The position numbers and the translations under genes were made by a program. Shown here one piece after another: positions 33,418 through 41,785 of a DNA stretch of 53,005 bases. The DNA is taken from contig JAJFFG010000075.1 of the NCBI GenBank assembly GCA_021776825.1, forward strand, positions 1 to 53,005, given 5' to 3'. This DNA is from Planctomycetota bacterium (GTDB lineage Bacteria > Planctomycetota > JAJSAM01 > JAJVHW01). How positions within the stretch are numbered: the first letter of the stretch is position 1; the number at the start of each line of letters is the position of its first letter. The notes below the pieces were generated by a model. It made no database searches. It saw only the letters and a program-made list of their open reading frames with translations, and was not told the origin of the DNA.

Positions 33418-33861
33418 TCAGGCCGAAGGGCGGTCCCACGCGTCGGGACCGACGTTCTGCCCCAGCGTCAACTCGACGACGCGACCGTCCGGATCGCGGA
33501 CCATGAAGATCGTGCCGACGATCTCGTCGATGGTCTCGATGGCCGTCGGCGACTGACCGTCGGCCTCAGCTCGGGCGTGCAGGGCCTCGAGGTCCGCACG
33601 CGAGCCGACCTCGTAGCCCAGGTGGCGCAGGAACGGATCGGCACGGCGGGCCGCGCCGACGCCGTCGCCCAGTGCCGATTGCTCGACGAAGACGAAGATC
33701 GGCGCGTCCTGCGCCCCCGGCGCCACCCACGCGACCCGCTCGCCCGACTCACCCCGCATCTTGACGAGGCGCATGCCGAGCACCTCAGCGTAGAAGGCGA
33801 GGCATGCATCGAGGCGTGAGGTGGGGAAGGCGTTGTGGGTGAAGCGCGGTGGGTCCGACAC
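33418..33861 (-). CDS. VOC-family (glyoxalase/dioxygenase-fold) protein
   Basis: A 147-residue vicinal-oxygen-chelate protein: THNAFPTSRLDACLAFYAEVLGMRLVKMRG is the first beta-alpha-beta module with His, and PFLRHLGYEVGSRADLEALHARAEADG followed by IFMVRDPDGRVVELT the second. The end Glu (VVELT) is the usual metal ligand; His in LRHLGYEV fits the other site. Such enzymes bind a divalent metal and act in isomerase, dioxygenase or resistance reactions; the substrate is unknown. Transcribed alone, divergent from the region with the 51-bp tandem repeat. Confidence 0.85.
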   Translation of the reverse strand: MSDPPRFTHNAFPTSRLDACLAFYAEVLGMRLVKMRGESGERVAWVAPGAQDAPIFVFVEQSALGDGVGAARRADPFLRHLGYEVGSRADLEALHARAEADGQSPTAIETIDEIVGTIFMVRDPDGRVVELTLGQNVGPDAWDRPSA

Positions 33862-33986
33862 GCCCCCAGCGTACCGGGTGCGCGGACAGGGTGCCCGCGG
33901 CGGGGAGATCAGGAGACCCCAGCGTCAGAGCTGGGCGGTCCTCATCGCGAGCGGCGGTGGTTCGGCGATCCACACCGCGAGGGCGG

Positions 33987-34013
33987 GGGGGATCAGGAGA
34001 TCCCCCCGTACGG
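33987..34013 (+). repeat. Family B hairpin, copy i
   Basis: GGGGGATCAGGAGATCCCCC followed by CGTACGG. Both stem arms differ from the consensus in a compensating way. A second, degenerate copy (GGGGAGATCAGGAGACCCC) is at about 33902-33920. Confidence 0.85.
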
Positions 34014-34020
34014 GCCGCAC

Positions 34021-34160
34021 TCCTCTGCCGCCCCGCCAGCCGGCGAGCGGGCGACCAACCGGAGGCCGCCCTCCTCTGCCGCCCCGCCAGCCGGCGAGCG
34101 GGCGACCAACCGGAGGCCGCACTCCTGTGCCGCCCTGCCAGCCGGCGACGGGAGACCGAG
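34021..34160. repeat. 51-bp tandem repeat, about 2.7 copies
   Basis: Units begin at 34021, 34072 and 34123 with TCCTCTGCCGCCCCGCCAGC (third copy TCCTGTGCCGCCCTGCCAGC). The first two are nearly identical. 51 is a multiple of three, so frames stay open through it, but no gene contains it. It directly follows hairpin copy i. Confidence 0.9.
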
Positions 34161-34207
34161 AGAGGGCGGCGCAGGCGAGCGCGCCACCCGACGGTGGCCG
34201 ACTCGAC

Positions 34208-35794
34208 TCAGCGCCGACGGAGGCTCGCCTTGAAGCGATAGCTCCGAGAACGGACCGAGGTCGGGCCGTTCACGATCGCGATGCGCCACTCGCCGGCCTG
34301 AGGTCGGACGATCCGAGCGCGGTTGCGGCTGCCGGGGGAGAGCTGGAACGTCGAGCCATCCGGGCGGATGACCAGAGCGAACCCGCCACGCAGCCCCGTG
34401 AGCTTCAGCTTGAGCACCGGCTCGCCGGTACGGACCCGGAACGCGTGGTACGCACGGTCTCCGGCCAGCAATCGGCCGCGCACGTTGACCCCGAGCGCGA
34501 TGTCCGAGTACTCCGCGGGCAGCGTGATGCGCGGCCCGATCGCTTCGTCGTTCGTCACGTCTGTGTCGGATACCACGCGGTCACCGTTGACTCGCACCAC
34601 GAGGTCGTACCGCCCCGCTGCGAGAGAGGCGGGCACCGTGACGGCCAGGTCGACCGCCACGAACTCGCCGGCGAAGACGTCGACGAGAGACGATGCCAGC
34701 AGGATGCGTTCACCCGTCACGCGCTGGGCGATGACCTCGACCAGCGTCGTCACGTCGAGGCCGCCGAAGTTGTCGACCTCGAAGCTCACGCGTCCGCGCG
34801 TCCCCGTGGACACCTCGAGCGGCAGGTCCGTCGTGACGTTCGAGACCGCGAGGTCCGTCGTCGCAACCACGCCGTCGAGCCAGGCGTCGAGCGAGTCGAA
34901 GATCTCGTCCGTGATGCGCGCGGCGGCGTTGTAGCGGCTCGTCTCGTGGGAGAGAACGCCAACCACGCCGCGCTGTTCGTCGTCGATGACCCAGACGCCG
35001 CTCCCGGACTGCCCGCCGGCCGCGTCGAGCGCGCCGTCGAGGTAGATGCGGCCGACGTCCACGTCGAACGCGTAGTCACCCGCGTACCACATGCCGTCGC
35101 CGTCATCGAGGTCGGAGGGATAGCCCGCCGTGTTCATGAAGCGGCTGCCGAGATCGGACGTCGAACGCGCCGCGAGGCCCATCCAGCCCGTCAGATCACC
35201 GGCATCGGCGTCAAGCTCGAGAAGGGCGACGTCGTAGTCGAAGTCGCGCGAGTCGGTCCACCCCGCGAAGCCGCGGATCTCGACCGCCTCGTACGTGCCG
35301 AACGGCGACGTGCCCAGGTCGTACCCGGGTGCGACGTCAACGCGGTCGGCCCAGCCGCCGTGCTGATCATCGAAGACAAGATGCGCCGCCGTGAGGGCCT
35401 GGTACGGACCGACCATCACTGCCGAACCCTCGACCCAGAGGCCGTCCGGGAAGCGCGCGAAGACCTTCGAGACCGTGGACCACGGGTAGGCGTCGGTGTC
35501 GTAGACCGGCTCACGGTCGTCGAACCCGAAGACCTTCCCCACGCGGAGACGGTGCTCGGGAGCGACGTCCACGCCGTCGGGCGTGCGGGCCACCCGGCCG
35601 GAGCTGCGCCGACCCGACGGGGCCTCCTGGCGTCGCGTGGTGCCGGAGCGCAGATCGCGGGAGACGCCGACCAGATCGGCGCTGCTGCCGGCCGGGACGG
35701 AACCCCCAGCGGCCTGGACCGGAGTGACGGCGCCGCCCCCCACTAGGGCTGCGGCGAGCGCGACGGCGGCGACGAGCTTCATGCGGTCGAACAT
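34208..35794 (-). CDS. Secreted trypsin-like (V8/S1B type) serine protease
   Basis: A 528-residue protein starting at the ATG of MFDRMKLVAAV, preceded by AAAGGAG. A signal peptide (LVAAVALAAALVGGGAVTPVQAA) and an Arg-rich pro-region lead to the protease domain: catalytic His in QALTAAHLVFDD, Asp in FDYDVALLELD, Ser in AAGGQSGSGVWVIDDEQRGVVGVLSHE. This is the trypsin fold of the bacterial glutamyl endopeptidase type. After it come a beta domain (LPLEVSTGTRGRVSFEVDNFGGLDVTT to VSDTDVTNDEA) and a C-terminal pre-peptidase-like domain (AYHAFRVRTGEPVLKLKLTG, WRIAIVNGPTSVRSRSYRFKASL). It is probably exported and self-processed. Confidence 0.88.
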   Translation of the reverse strand: MFDRMKLVAAVALAAALVGGGAVTPVQAAGGSVPAGSSADLVGVSRDLRSGTTRRQEAPSGRRSSGRVARTPDGVDVAPEHRLRVGKVFGFDDREPVYDTDAYPWSTVSKVFARFPDGLWVEGSAVMVGPYQALTAAHLVFDDQHGGWADRVDVAPGYDLGTSPFGTYEAVEIRGFAGWTDSRDFDYDVALLELDADAGDLTGWMGLAARSTSDLGSRFMNTAGYPSDLDDGDGMWYAGDYAFDVDVGRIYLDGALDAAGGQSGSGVWVIDDEQRGVVGVLSHETSRYNAAARITDEIFDSLDAWLDGVVATTDLAVSNVTTDLPLEVSTGTRGRVSFEVDNFGGLDVTTLVEVIAQRVTGERILLASSLVDVFAGEFVAVDLAVTVPASLAAGRYDLVVRVNGDRVVSDTDVTNDEAIGPRITLPAEYSDIALGVNVRGRLLAGDRAYHAFRVRTGEPVLKLKLTGLRGGFALVIRPDGSTFQLSPGSRNRARIVRPQAGEWRIAIVNGPTSVRSRSYRFKASLRRR

Positions 35795-35965
35795 CTCAGG
35801 CTCCTTTCCCGGGCACGGCCCCTCGTGGGACAGCCCCTCAGGAGCCTGGGCGCAAGGCGCGTGCCGCGATCGGGGCTGCGTGGAGCGGCCGCAGGTGACC
35901 TCTACGAGCGACACAGAGGCCGGGCGGAGCGCAGGAGATCCAGCCGGGCGCAGGCGGCGCGCGGA

Positions 35966-36877
35966 TCAGCCGAGGTCGACGTCCGGCAGGTAGCTGCCGA
36001 AGATCTCGTCGTCGATCAGGATCGGGGCGTCGCGCAGGATCGGATCGTCGTACACGACCGGCGCCGGTTCGGCCGGTACAGGCTCGGGTCGCACGGGCTC
36101 GGCTTCGGGCAGCGCAGGCTCGGACAGCGCAGGCTCGGGCAGCGCAGGTTCGGGCAGCGGAGGCTCGGGCAGCGGAGGTTCGGACAGCGAAGATGCGGGC
36201 AGGGCAGGTTCAGTGGGAGCCGGTTCGACTGAGCGCTCGGGCTCAGCGACCACGGGGGGCCCCGCCTCGGGTTCCGGCTCGATCTCATCGACGGACGGCC
36301 CGGGTACGAACGAGCTCAGCGGCGGATCGAAGAACGCGGGAACGTGGCTCGGGGCCGCCGACACAGGCTCCGGCGCAGAGATGGGAACCGAGACGGCAGC
36401 GACCGGTCGTGGCTCGACAGCCGGCGTCGCGACGGTCTCTGGCTCAGAAACCGGCTCGGACTCGGCAGTGACGGTCGCCGCAGTCTCGGCGACGACGTCG
36501 ACCTCCGGTGCAGGAGCCGTCTGGGACTCGGACCGGGCCGCGACCGCCTGCGGCCGGGCGCGCACCAGGGCCGCGTCCTGCGCAGCCACGTCCTCTGGCG
36601 TCGAGAGGAGCATGAGCACCGAACCACCCGAGCCGCCGGGGAGGGCGGACTCTTGGTCCTGTCCGGTTTCCGCAGCCGAGCCCTCACCACCACCCTGGAG
36701 ACGAACCAGGGCGGCGAGGCCCTTGCCGAGGCGCCGCTCACGCTTCATGGAGCCGTATTCTCGCTCGGAGGGGGGACGCCCGAACAGCCAGCCCTGCTCG
36801 CCTCGGATCGGAACCTCGCCGTCGCCGCCGTCGCCGCCGTCGCCGTGTTGGTCGCGGTGGTCGTCGCTGGGCGTCAT
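35966..36877 (-). CDS. Disordered Pro/Glu-rich protein with a ParB-like N-terminal motif
   Basis: A 303-residue protein. Residues 44-58 read MKRERRLGKGLAALV, like the short N-terminal motif by which ParB proteins contact the ParA ATPase (RxLGKGLxAL). The DNA-binding and CTPase domains of ParB are absent. Instead there are ~220 residues of Ala/Pro/Glu-rich, acidic, probably disordered sequence, with tandem pentapeptides of the PALPE/PPLPE type (~220-255), and an ordered-looking end YDDPILRDAPILIDDEIFGSYLPDV. The ATG at 36877 overlaps the transglutaminase stop (ATGA), so the two are an operon; an alternative start is the ATG at 36748. Confidence 0.65.
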   Translation of the reverse strand: MTPSDDHRDQHGDGGDGGDGEVPIRGEQGWLFGRPPSEREYGSMKRERRLGKGLAALVRLQGGGEGSAAETGQDQESALPGGSGGSVLMLLSTPEDVAAQDAALVRARPQAVAARSESQTAPAPEVDVVAETAATVTAESEPVSEPETVATPAVEPRPVAAVSVPISAPEPVSAAPSHVPAFFDPPLSSFVPGPSVDEIEPEPEAGPPVVAEPERSVEPAPTEPALPASSLSEPPLPEPPLPEPALPEPALSEPALPEAEPVRPEPVPAEPAPVVYDDPILRDAPILIDDEIFGSYLPDVDLG

Positions 36878-38394
36878 TCGACCTCCAGGACCTCGATCTC
36901 GAGATCGCGGATCACCTCGAGCACCGGGAGGATGAGATCGGCGACCGGGCTGCTCGTCGCGAGATCACTGCGCGAGAGAGCGAGATGGGTGGCGTCGTAG
37001 CCACCGATGGCGGCATCGATCGGCTTCCACACATCAGCCGCGACCAGTACTTCGCTCCACATGTGATAGGAGAACGCGCCGCGCGGACCGACGCCCGGAG
37101 CACTCATGCCCGGGACGTACACGAGCCCCATCACGACTCGCGACGGCAGCCCCGCGGCGCGCGCAACGGCCGCGCAGAGCACGGCGTGCTCCGAACAGTC
37201 CCCTTCACGGGTGCGGGCGACCTCGGCCGCGGTGGCGAAGCCGACATCGAGCGACTTGTCGTTCACGTGAGTGCGGACCAACGCTTCGATCCCCGCAGCG
37301 GCCGCGACGGCGCCGTCCGTCTGGGCCGTCACCGCCTTGCGCGCGAGGGCGACCACGGCCGCGTCGTCAATCTCGAGGTACGGCGCCGGCGCGAGGTAGC
37401 GCAGCAGGGATGCATCCCCGACGGGCGGCTCGATCTGCTGGTCGCGCTCGGGAGACGTCGGGATGGCGATCGTGACGTGCAGCGAGCCGTCCTTCTGAAT
37501 GGCAACGGACTGCCCGACGCCCTCGATGACCGCAGCGTCGAACGCCGAACCGTCGCTGCGGCTGAGCCGTAGCACGACGCGCTTCGTCCGGCGCGGCGAG
37601 GGGATGCCCCGATTGGGCTCGACGAAGGAGGATGAGAAGATCTCGGCGGGGCTCGTCACCGACAGCGCGAGCTTCTCCGAGGTCCGCACCATGCGCAGAG
37701 TGCCGACGCCCGGGACCTCGGACTCCGTCTCGTGCATGCGTCCGCTCGCGTCGAGCCACATCGTGGTGCGGCGCGCGCTCGAGCCGCTGTTCGAGACGTC
37801 GCAACGGTGGAGCCGCAGGCGCCGCGTGATCACCTGCCGCGACTCCAGCGGACCGATCTTGAACACCATCGTGGAGGCGGTCGCCGGGCGGCTCTCGCTG
37901 AACGCCAGCGCGCGCGTGACCGTGCCGTCCTCGAAGCCGCCCTCGCGTAGTCGAAGATCCACGGTGTAGGGACCGAGCGCACCCTCGGGGTACGCCATCA
38001 CCATGGGCAGACCCTGCGACTCGAGGTGGATCTCTCCGTCCTCGACGCGGCCCACGCTCACCACCGCGCTCGCGCTCATCTTCTGGCTGCTGCGGAAGCT
38101 CCGGACGGCGCCACTCGCGTCCTCCTCGACACGCGATCCCGTCTCGAGCAGGAGCGCCGAGCCGGCGCGCGAGAGTTGGATCTGCAGCTCGGTCGTCGAG
38201 ATCCACGCACGCGTCGGCGTCGCAGCCGTCTCGTCGACGCGCTCGAGCACCCGCATGTGGGCGTGGCCGGCCTTGGTGTCGTTGACGTAGACGGCGTACC
38301 AGTCCTCGCTCACGACCTGCTCCCCCGCGTGCGCCACGAGCGGGGCGACCAACGGGGTGAGGAGGGCCAACAGGAGGGCGGGGAGGGTGCGCAT
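36874..38394 (-). CDS. Secreted transglutaminase-like protein
   Basis: The 506-residue protein has a signal peptide (LPALLLALLTPLVAPLVAHAG) from the ATG at 38394, then a long beta-rich domain, and a C-terminal transglutaminase/protease-like core with the papain-type triad: Cys in TREGDCSEHAVLCAAVARAAGLPSRVVMG, His in FSYHMWSEVLVA and Asp in WKPIDAAIGG. Such domains are thiol hydrolases or peptide cross-linkers outside the cytoplasm. The substrate is unknown. The domain layout resembles bacterial DUF3858-type transglutaminases. It is the first gene of an operon with the ParB-motif protein. Confidence 0.85.
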   Translation of the reverse strand: MRTLPALLLALLTPLVAPLVAHAGEQVVSEDWYAVYVNDTKAGHAHMRVLERVDETAATPTRAWISTTELQIQLSRAGSALLLETGSRVEEDASGAVRSFRSSQKMSASAVVSVGRVEDGEIHLESQGLPMVMAYPEGALGPYTVDLRLREGGFEDGTVTRALAFSESRPATASTMVFKIGPLESRQVITRRLRLHRCDVSNSGSSARRTTMWLDASGRMHETESEVPGVGTLRMVRTSEKLALSVTSPAEIFSSSFVEPNRGIPSPRRTKRVVLRLSRSDGSAFDAAVIEGVGQSVAIQKDGSLHVTIAIPTSPERDQQIEPPVGDASLLRYLAPAPYLEIDDAAVVALARKAVTAQTDGAVAAAAGIEALVRTHVNDKSLDVGFATAAEVARTREGDCSEHAVLCAAVARAAGLPSRVVMGLVYVPGMSAPGVGPRGAFSYHMWSEVLVAADVWKPIDAAIGGYDATHLALSRSDLATSSPVADLILPVLEVIRDLEIEVLEVE

Positions 38395-38440
38395 CGGGAA
38401 CCCCGGAGGATAGCGGGTTCGCCGTGCGTAGCCTCTGGAC

Positions 38441-39622
38441 ATGACGGAGCCTCTTCCCCGCATTCCGCGCGACCGCGACGACGACTTCTCGGCAGAGGCC
38501 GTGGCGGCTCGACTCGCGCTGGCCGAGCAGGTTGCTGGGCGTCCCCTACCGCACCTGGCCGGGAGCGCTGTTGCGCTCGATTCCGCACGCGGCAACATCG
38601 AGAACCTGACGGGGTTCGTCCAGGTGCCCGTCGGTCTTGCCGGGCCCCTGCGCCTGCAGACGTCGGACGGAGTGCACGACGTGCTCGTCCCGATGGCGAC
38701 GACCGAGGGGGCGATGGTGGCGTCCTACTCGCGGGGCATGCGAGTGCTGTCCGAGGCGGGTGTCAGCGCGCGCGTCGTCGCCGAGGGGCTCAGTCAGCAT
38801 CCCGTGCTCGTCTACGACGACGCCGGCGCGGCGCTCGCCGCGGCACGGGCGGCGCGCGAGATGCAGGACGAACTCACGACGATCACCGCCGGGATCACGA
38901 ACCACGGGCGACTCGTCGGCGTCGAGCCACAAGTCATCGGGCGGCGGGTGATCCTGCGTCTCGTGTTCCACACGGCGGACGCGATCGGGATCAACATGGC
39001 GGCGCACGCCGCGGAGCTCTGCTCGGCGAGCGTGGCGTCTCGGACTGGGGCGCTCGAGCGCTACGTGCACGGCCAAGACGTCGAGAAGCGGGCGAACGCG
39101 CGGGCACTGGTGGAGGGGCGCGGGCGCAGCGTGGTGGCCGACGCGACGATCCCGCGCGCGCTCCTCGCTGAGCGACTGCGCGTGACGCCCGAGCAGATGG
39201 CGAGCATCGGGCGCAGCTACGCGACGGGCTACGCGCAGATGGGTACGCAGAACTGGCTGGTGCAGGCGGCGAACGGACTCGCGGCGGTGATGCTCGCGTG
39301 CGGGCAGGACGTCGCGTACGTGACGGAGTGCGCCACTGGGTTCCTGGATCTCGATGTGACACCGGACGGCGATCTGTATGCGGCGGCAACGCTGCCGTCG
39401 CTGCTCGTCGGAACCGTGGGCGGCGGGACGGCGCAGGGGACGGCGGCCGAGTGCCTGGCGGTCATCGGGTGCGTCGGGAGCGGGACGGCGAACCGGTTCG
39501 CGGAGATCTTGGGCGCGACGGTGCTGGCGGGCGATCTGTCGTTGATGGCGGCGTTCTGCACGCACGAGTTCGTGGCGGCGCACGAGCGGTTGGGGCGAAA
39601 CCGGCCGGGGGGCGCGGAGTAG
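38441..39622 (+). CDS. Hydroxymethylglutaryl-CoA reductase
   Basis: A 393-residue HMG-CoA reductase of the class I-like form: GNIENLTGFVQVPVGLAGPL (class I has VGVAGPL at this site, class II LGIATNF), VPMATTEGAMVASYSRG with the catalytic Glu, VFHTADAIGINMAAHAAE for the CoA/NAD(P)H site, and LLVGTVGGGTAQGTAAECL. Near the C-terminus AAHERLGRNR carries the catalytic His. It reduces HMG-CoA to mevalonate with NAD(P)H, usually the committed step of the mevalonate route to isoprenoids. No other mevalonate gene is in the window. It stands divergent from the transglutaminase operon with only 46 bp between. Confidence 0.9.
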   Translation: MTEPLPRIPRDRDDDFSAEAVAARLALAEQVAGRPLPHLAGSAVALDSARGNIENLTGFVQVPVGLAGPLRLQTSDGVHDVLVPMATTEGAMVASYSRGMRVLSEAGVSARVVAEGLSQHPVLVYDDAGAALAAARAAREMQDELTTITAGITNHGRLVGVEPQVIGRRVILRLVFHTADAIGINMAAHAAELCSASVASRTGALERYVHGQDVEKRANARALVEGRGRSVVADATIPRALLAERLRVTPEQMASIGRSYATGYAQMGTQNWLVQAANGLAAVMLACGQDVAYVTECATGFLDLDVTPDGDLYAAATLPSLLVGTVGGGTAQGTAAECLAVIGCVGSGTANRFAEILGATVLAGDLSLMAAFCTHEFVAAHERLGRNRPGGAE

Positions 39623-39737
39623 GGGCCGACCGCTTTCGGCTGGGAGGCGGCGGATCTCGACCGTCGCCGTGGTGTCCACCTGGGTCGTGCGCGGAGCGCC
39701 ATCCATCGGCCTCGCCCGAGCCACGCGTGTCGGCGCG

Positions 39738-39764
39738 GGCGGATCAGGAGATCCGCCCCTACGG
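39738..39764 (+). repeat. Family B hairpin, copy j
   Basis: Exact palindrome, then CCTACGG. The block GCGGAGCGCCATCC lies about 40 bp before. Confidence 0.9.
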
Positions 39765-39849
39765 CATCATCGACACACCGAACGCGGGTTGGAGTTCGGA
39801 AGACGCCCGCGGGGACGTGGTCCACGTCGGGTCGGAGCCCCATCCCCGT

Positions 39850-39875
39850 CGTACGGGTGGATCTCCTGATCCACC
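39850..39875 (-). repeat. Family B hairpin, copy k
   Basis: CGTACG followed by GGTGGATCTCCTGATCCACC. Both arms carry a matching change (GGTGG with CCACC), preserving the stem. Confidence 0.9.
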
Positions 39876-39997
39876 CCGCCCGCAGGGTTTCACGCGTTCG
39901 AGGACGGTGGATGGCGCGCCGCGAACGAGCCGCGCGATGCCGTCGGCCATCGGTCGAGATCGTGTGCGGTGCCACGAGCGAGGACGCCCGCCTCACG

Positions 39998-40345
39998 TCA
40001 CCGATCGAGCTGCGACAACCCGAACCCGTTGCCCTCGGTGTCCGTCACCTCGGCCAGCGTGAGGCCCTCGTTCGGGCGCGACTCGGGCGGCTTCCGCACA
40101 GCCCCACCGCCGGCGACGACCTCGGCGCACGCGCTCGCGACGTCAGTCACCTGCACCCCGAGCCCGGTCTTCCGAAACGTGCCGTCGCCGCCGCCGTGCA
40201 ACGCCACCGTCGTGTCCCCGTGGGTCAGCTCCGACCACCACGGCGACGCGAAGCGCTTGCCCAGACCCACCGTGTCGCACCAGAACGCGACCGCGCGGTC
40301 CATGTCCTGCGCCATCAGCATGAAATTCACCTGCTGGATGTCCAC
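39998..40345 (-). CDS. VOC-family protein
   Basis: A 115-residue single-module-pair VOC protein: MDIQQVNFMLMAQDMDRAVAFWCDTVGLGKRFASPWWSEL, then TTVALHGGG and VTDTEGNGFGLSQ at the end. It is of the small type found in bleomycin-resistance-like and uncharacterised glyoxalase relatives. The usual terminal Glu ligand is replaced by a Gln-Leu context (GLSQL), so metal binding is uncertain. It starts 3 bp after the metallopeptidase stop and is the last gene of the three-gene operon 42362-39998. Confidence 0.85.
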   Translation of the reverse strand: MDIQQVNFMLMAQDMDRAVAFWCDTVGLGKRFASPWWSELTHGDTTVALHGGGDGTFRKTGLGVQVTDVASACAEVVAGGGAVRKPPESRPNEGLTLAEVTDTEGNGFGLSQLDR

Positions 40346-40348
40346 GGC

Positions 40349-41785
40349 CTACTCCTCGATGTCGAGGCCGCGGACGAACGCGTCGAACTCGGCCTGCAGC
40401 GTCTTCGCGTCCACGCCGCGGAAGGCCTCGCGCCACGTCGTGGCACTCTCCTTCGCGCGGTGGACGGTCTGGAGCATACCGATGAAGCGCTGCCGGTAGC
40501 GACGGTCGGCGCCTTCGAGGAGGAAGTAGGCCAGCGTGGTCGCCTGGTGGTACTGGGCAACCGTGCGGAACTCGTCAGGACGCACCGTCACGAAGCGTTC
40601 GATCGGGACGAGCGCGCCCGCGTTCTCGTGGCACCAGGAGAACGCTCCCTTCAGATACGAGTGTTCCGTGAACGGGATCTTGTCCGGATGCGTGAGCCGC
40701 CAGCCGCCCTCGCCGAGCACGTAGTACGGCATGAAATTGGCGACGCCCTCGACGCACCAGAACTGGTCGTGCACCAGACGCGTGCGGTCGGCGGCGTGCT
40801 TCGAGTACTCGAACGCGATCTGATGGCCGATCTCGTGCTTCAGCGGCCAGAGCAACGCGTCGAAGCCGATCTTGGTTGCCTTGCCCTCGGCCCCCGCCGG
40901 CTCGAACGTGACGAACACCGGCGCGAGCGGACGAGTGCTCTGCAGGTAGAACGCCGCGGCGTACGCGCTCCCATCGCCCGCCTTCGTCAGCGCCTTCATG
41001 CGCTCGCGCAGTTCGGCCTGCGTGCCGGTGACGATCACGGGCAACTTGCCGCCCGGCGCGACGAGCTCCCACTCACCGCCGAAGTGCTGCAGGAACATGC
41101 GGCGGTACTCGCGCACGTGGGCGAGCACGCGGAGCGCGGTGCGCAGGGGCTGGGTCGTGCGGATCTCGTGCACATTGTCGCCGACGACCCACGGGTCGTC
41201 CCACGTCGCGTGCTGTGCATTCAGTTCGGCGACGTGATCCGGATCGATCCACGAGCCGCCGACAATCTCCCAGCCGTCATCGAGCAGACGCGCCTGACGG
41301 GGCCGGGCCCACTTGGCGTAGGGCGCGTAGTAGACGAGTCCCAGACGGCGGCGCGTGTCGTCACCCGGGAAGAGCGTCTGGGCGATCCCGATCAGGCGAT
41401 CGGAGGCCTCGAGCATGTCGGCGGCCTCGTACGCCTCGGCGGCGCCGGCGAGCGCCGTGACGCACGCAGCGTGGTGCGTCGTCAGGTCGTCGCGGCCGAC
41501 GGTCTCGTCGAGTTGCGCACGATGGATCGCGGCGTCAAAGCCGTCGGCGTACGCGGCGACGTCGGGGCGCAGAGCACGCGCGCGCCGCCACTCGTCAGCT
41601 GCCTGCACGTAGAGGTGACGCTGGCCGAGATCGGCGGCGTGTTCGGCGCAGGCCGCGGCGGCCTTGCCACGCGCTTCCACCTCGCGAAGCCGCAGCGACT
41701 CGAAGCCCTCATTGCCCACGGCCGGCGACAGCAGGACGCCCACAACCAGAGCAGCGAGTGCGACGACGCGACGCAGCCTACGCAT
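40349..41785 (-). CDS. Secreted gluzincin-type metallopeptidase-like protein
   Basis: The 478-residue protein starts at the ATG at 41785 with a signal peptide (RVVALAALVVGVLLSPAVG). The N-terminal ~150 residues are helical, TPR-like. The C-terminal half has the zinc motif HEIGH at ~317-321 in LLWPLKHEIGHQIAFEYS and a third-ligand Glu at ~346 in DQFWCVEGVANFMPYYVLG, the HExxH...E arrangement of gluzincins; it resembles the DUF1570-type peptidases common in Planctomycetota. The end (RRYRQRFIGMLQTVHRAKES) is helical. It overlaps the upstream GNAT gene by 8 bp. The substrate is unknown. Confidence 0.8.
   Translation of the reverse strand: MRRLRRVVALAALVVGVLLSPAVGNEGFESLRLREVEARGKAAAACAEHAADLGQRHLYVQAADEWRRARALRPDVAAYADGFDAAIHRAQLDETVGRDDLTTHHAACVTALAGAAEAYEAADMLEASDRLIGIAQTLFPGDDTRRRLGLVYYAPYAKWARPRQARLLDDGWEIVGGSWIDPDHVAELNAQHATWDDPWVVGDNVHEIRTTQPLRTALRVLAHVREYRRMFLQHFGGEWELVAPGGKLPVIVTGTQAELRERMKALTKAGDGSAYAAAFYLQSTRPLAPVFVTFEPAGAEGKATKIGFDALLWPLKHEIGHQIAFEYSKHAADRTRLVHDQFWCVEGVANFMPYYVLGEGGWRLTHPDKIPFTEHSYLKGAFSWCHENAGALVPIERFVTVRPDEFRTVAQYHQATTLAYFLLEGADRRYRQRFIGMLQTVHRAKESATTWREAFRGVDAKTLQAEFDAFVRGLDIEE

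Larger units (their letters stand above)
33862..34207. other. Intergenic region of hairpin and tandem repeats
   Basis: No gene is supported. It holds a degenerate family B copy (33900-33920, not fully paired), a well-paired copy (33987-34013) and a 51-bp tandem array (34021-34160). The open frames through it just translate the repeats. Confidence 0.6.
39623..39997. other. Intergenic region with family B hairpins (copies j and k)
   Basis: No gene. Hairpins j (plus) and k (minus) point toward each other across 98 bp between the convergent ends of the HMG-CoA reductase gene and the VOC gene. The flanking blocks (GGAGCGCCATCCATCGG and GGTGGATGGCGCGCCGCG) lie outside them, the opposite of the d/e and f/g pairs. 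Confidence 0.5.

Noticed and set aside
34021..34160. CRISPR-like array
   Set aside because: The 51-bp units are directly contiguous with no unique spacers, and no cas gene is present.
13868..39890. Short conserved peptides such as GGADQEIRPYG, GGSGDPPVR and RRSARTG in many frames
   Set aside because: These are translations of the family B hairpins in different frames and not protein domains. They inflate several open frames upstream of true starts, for example that of the aminotransferase.
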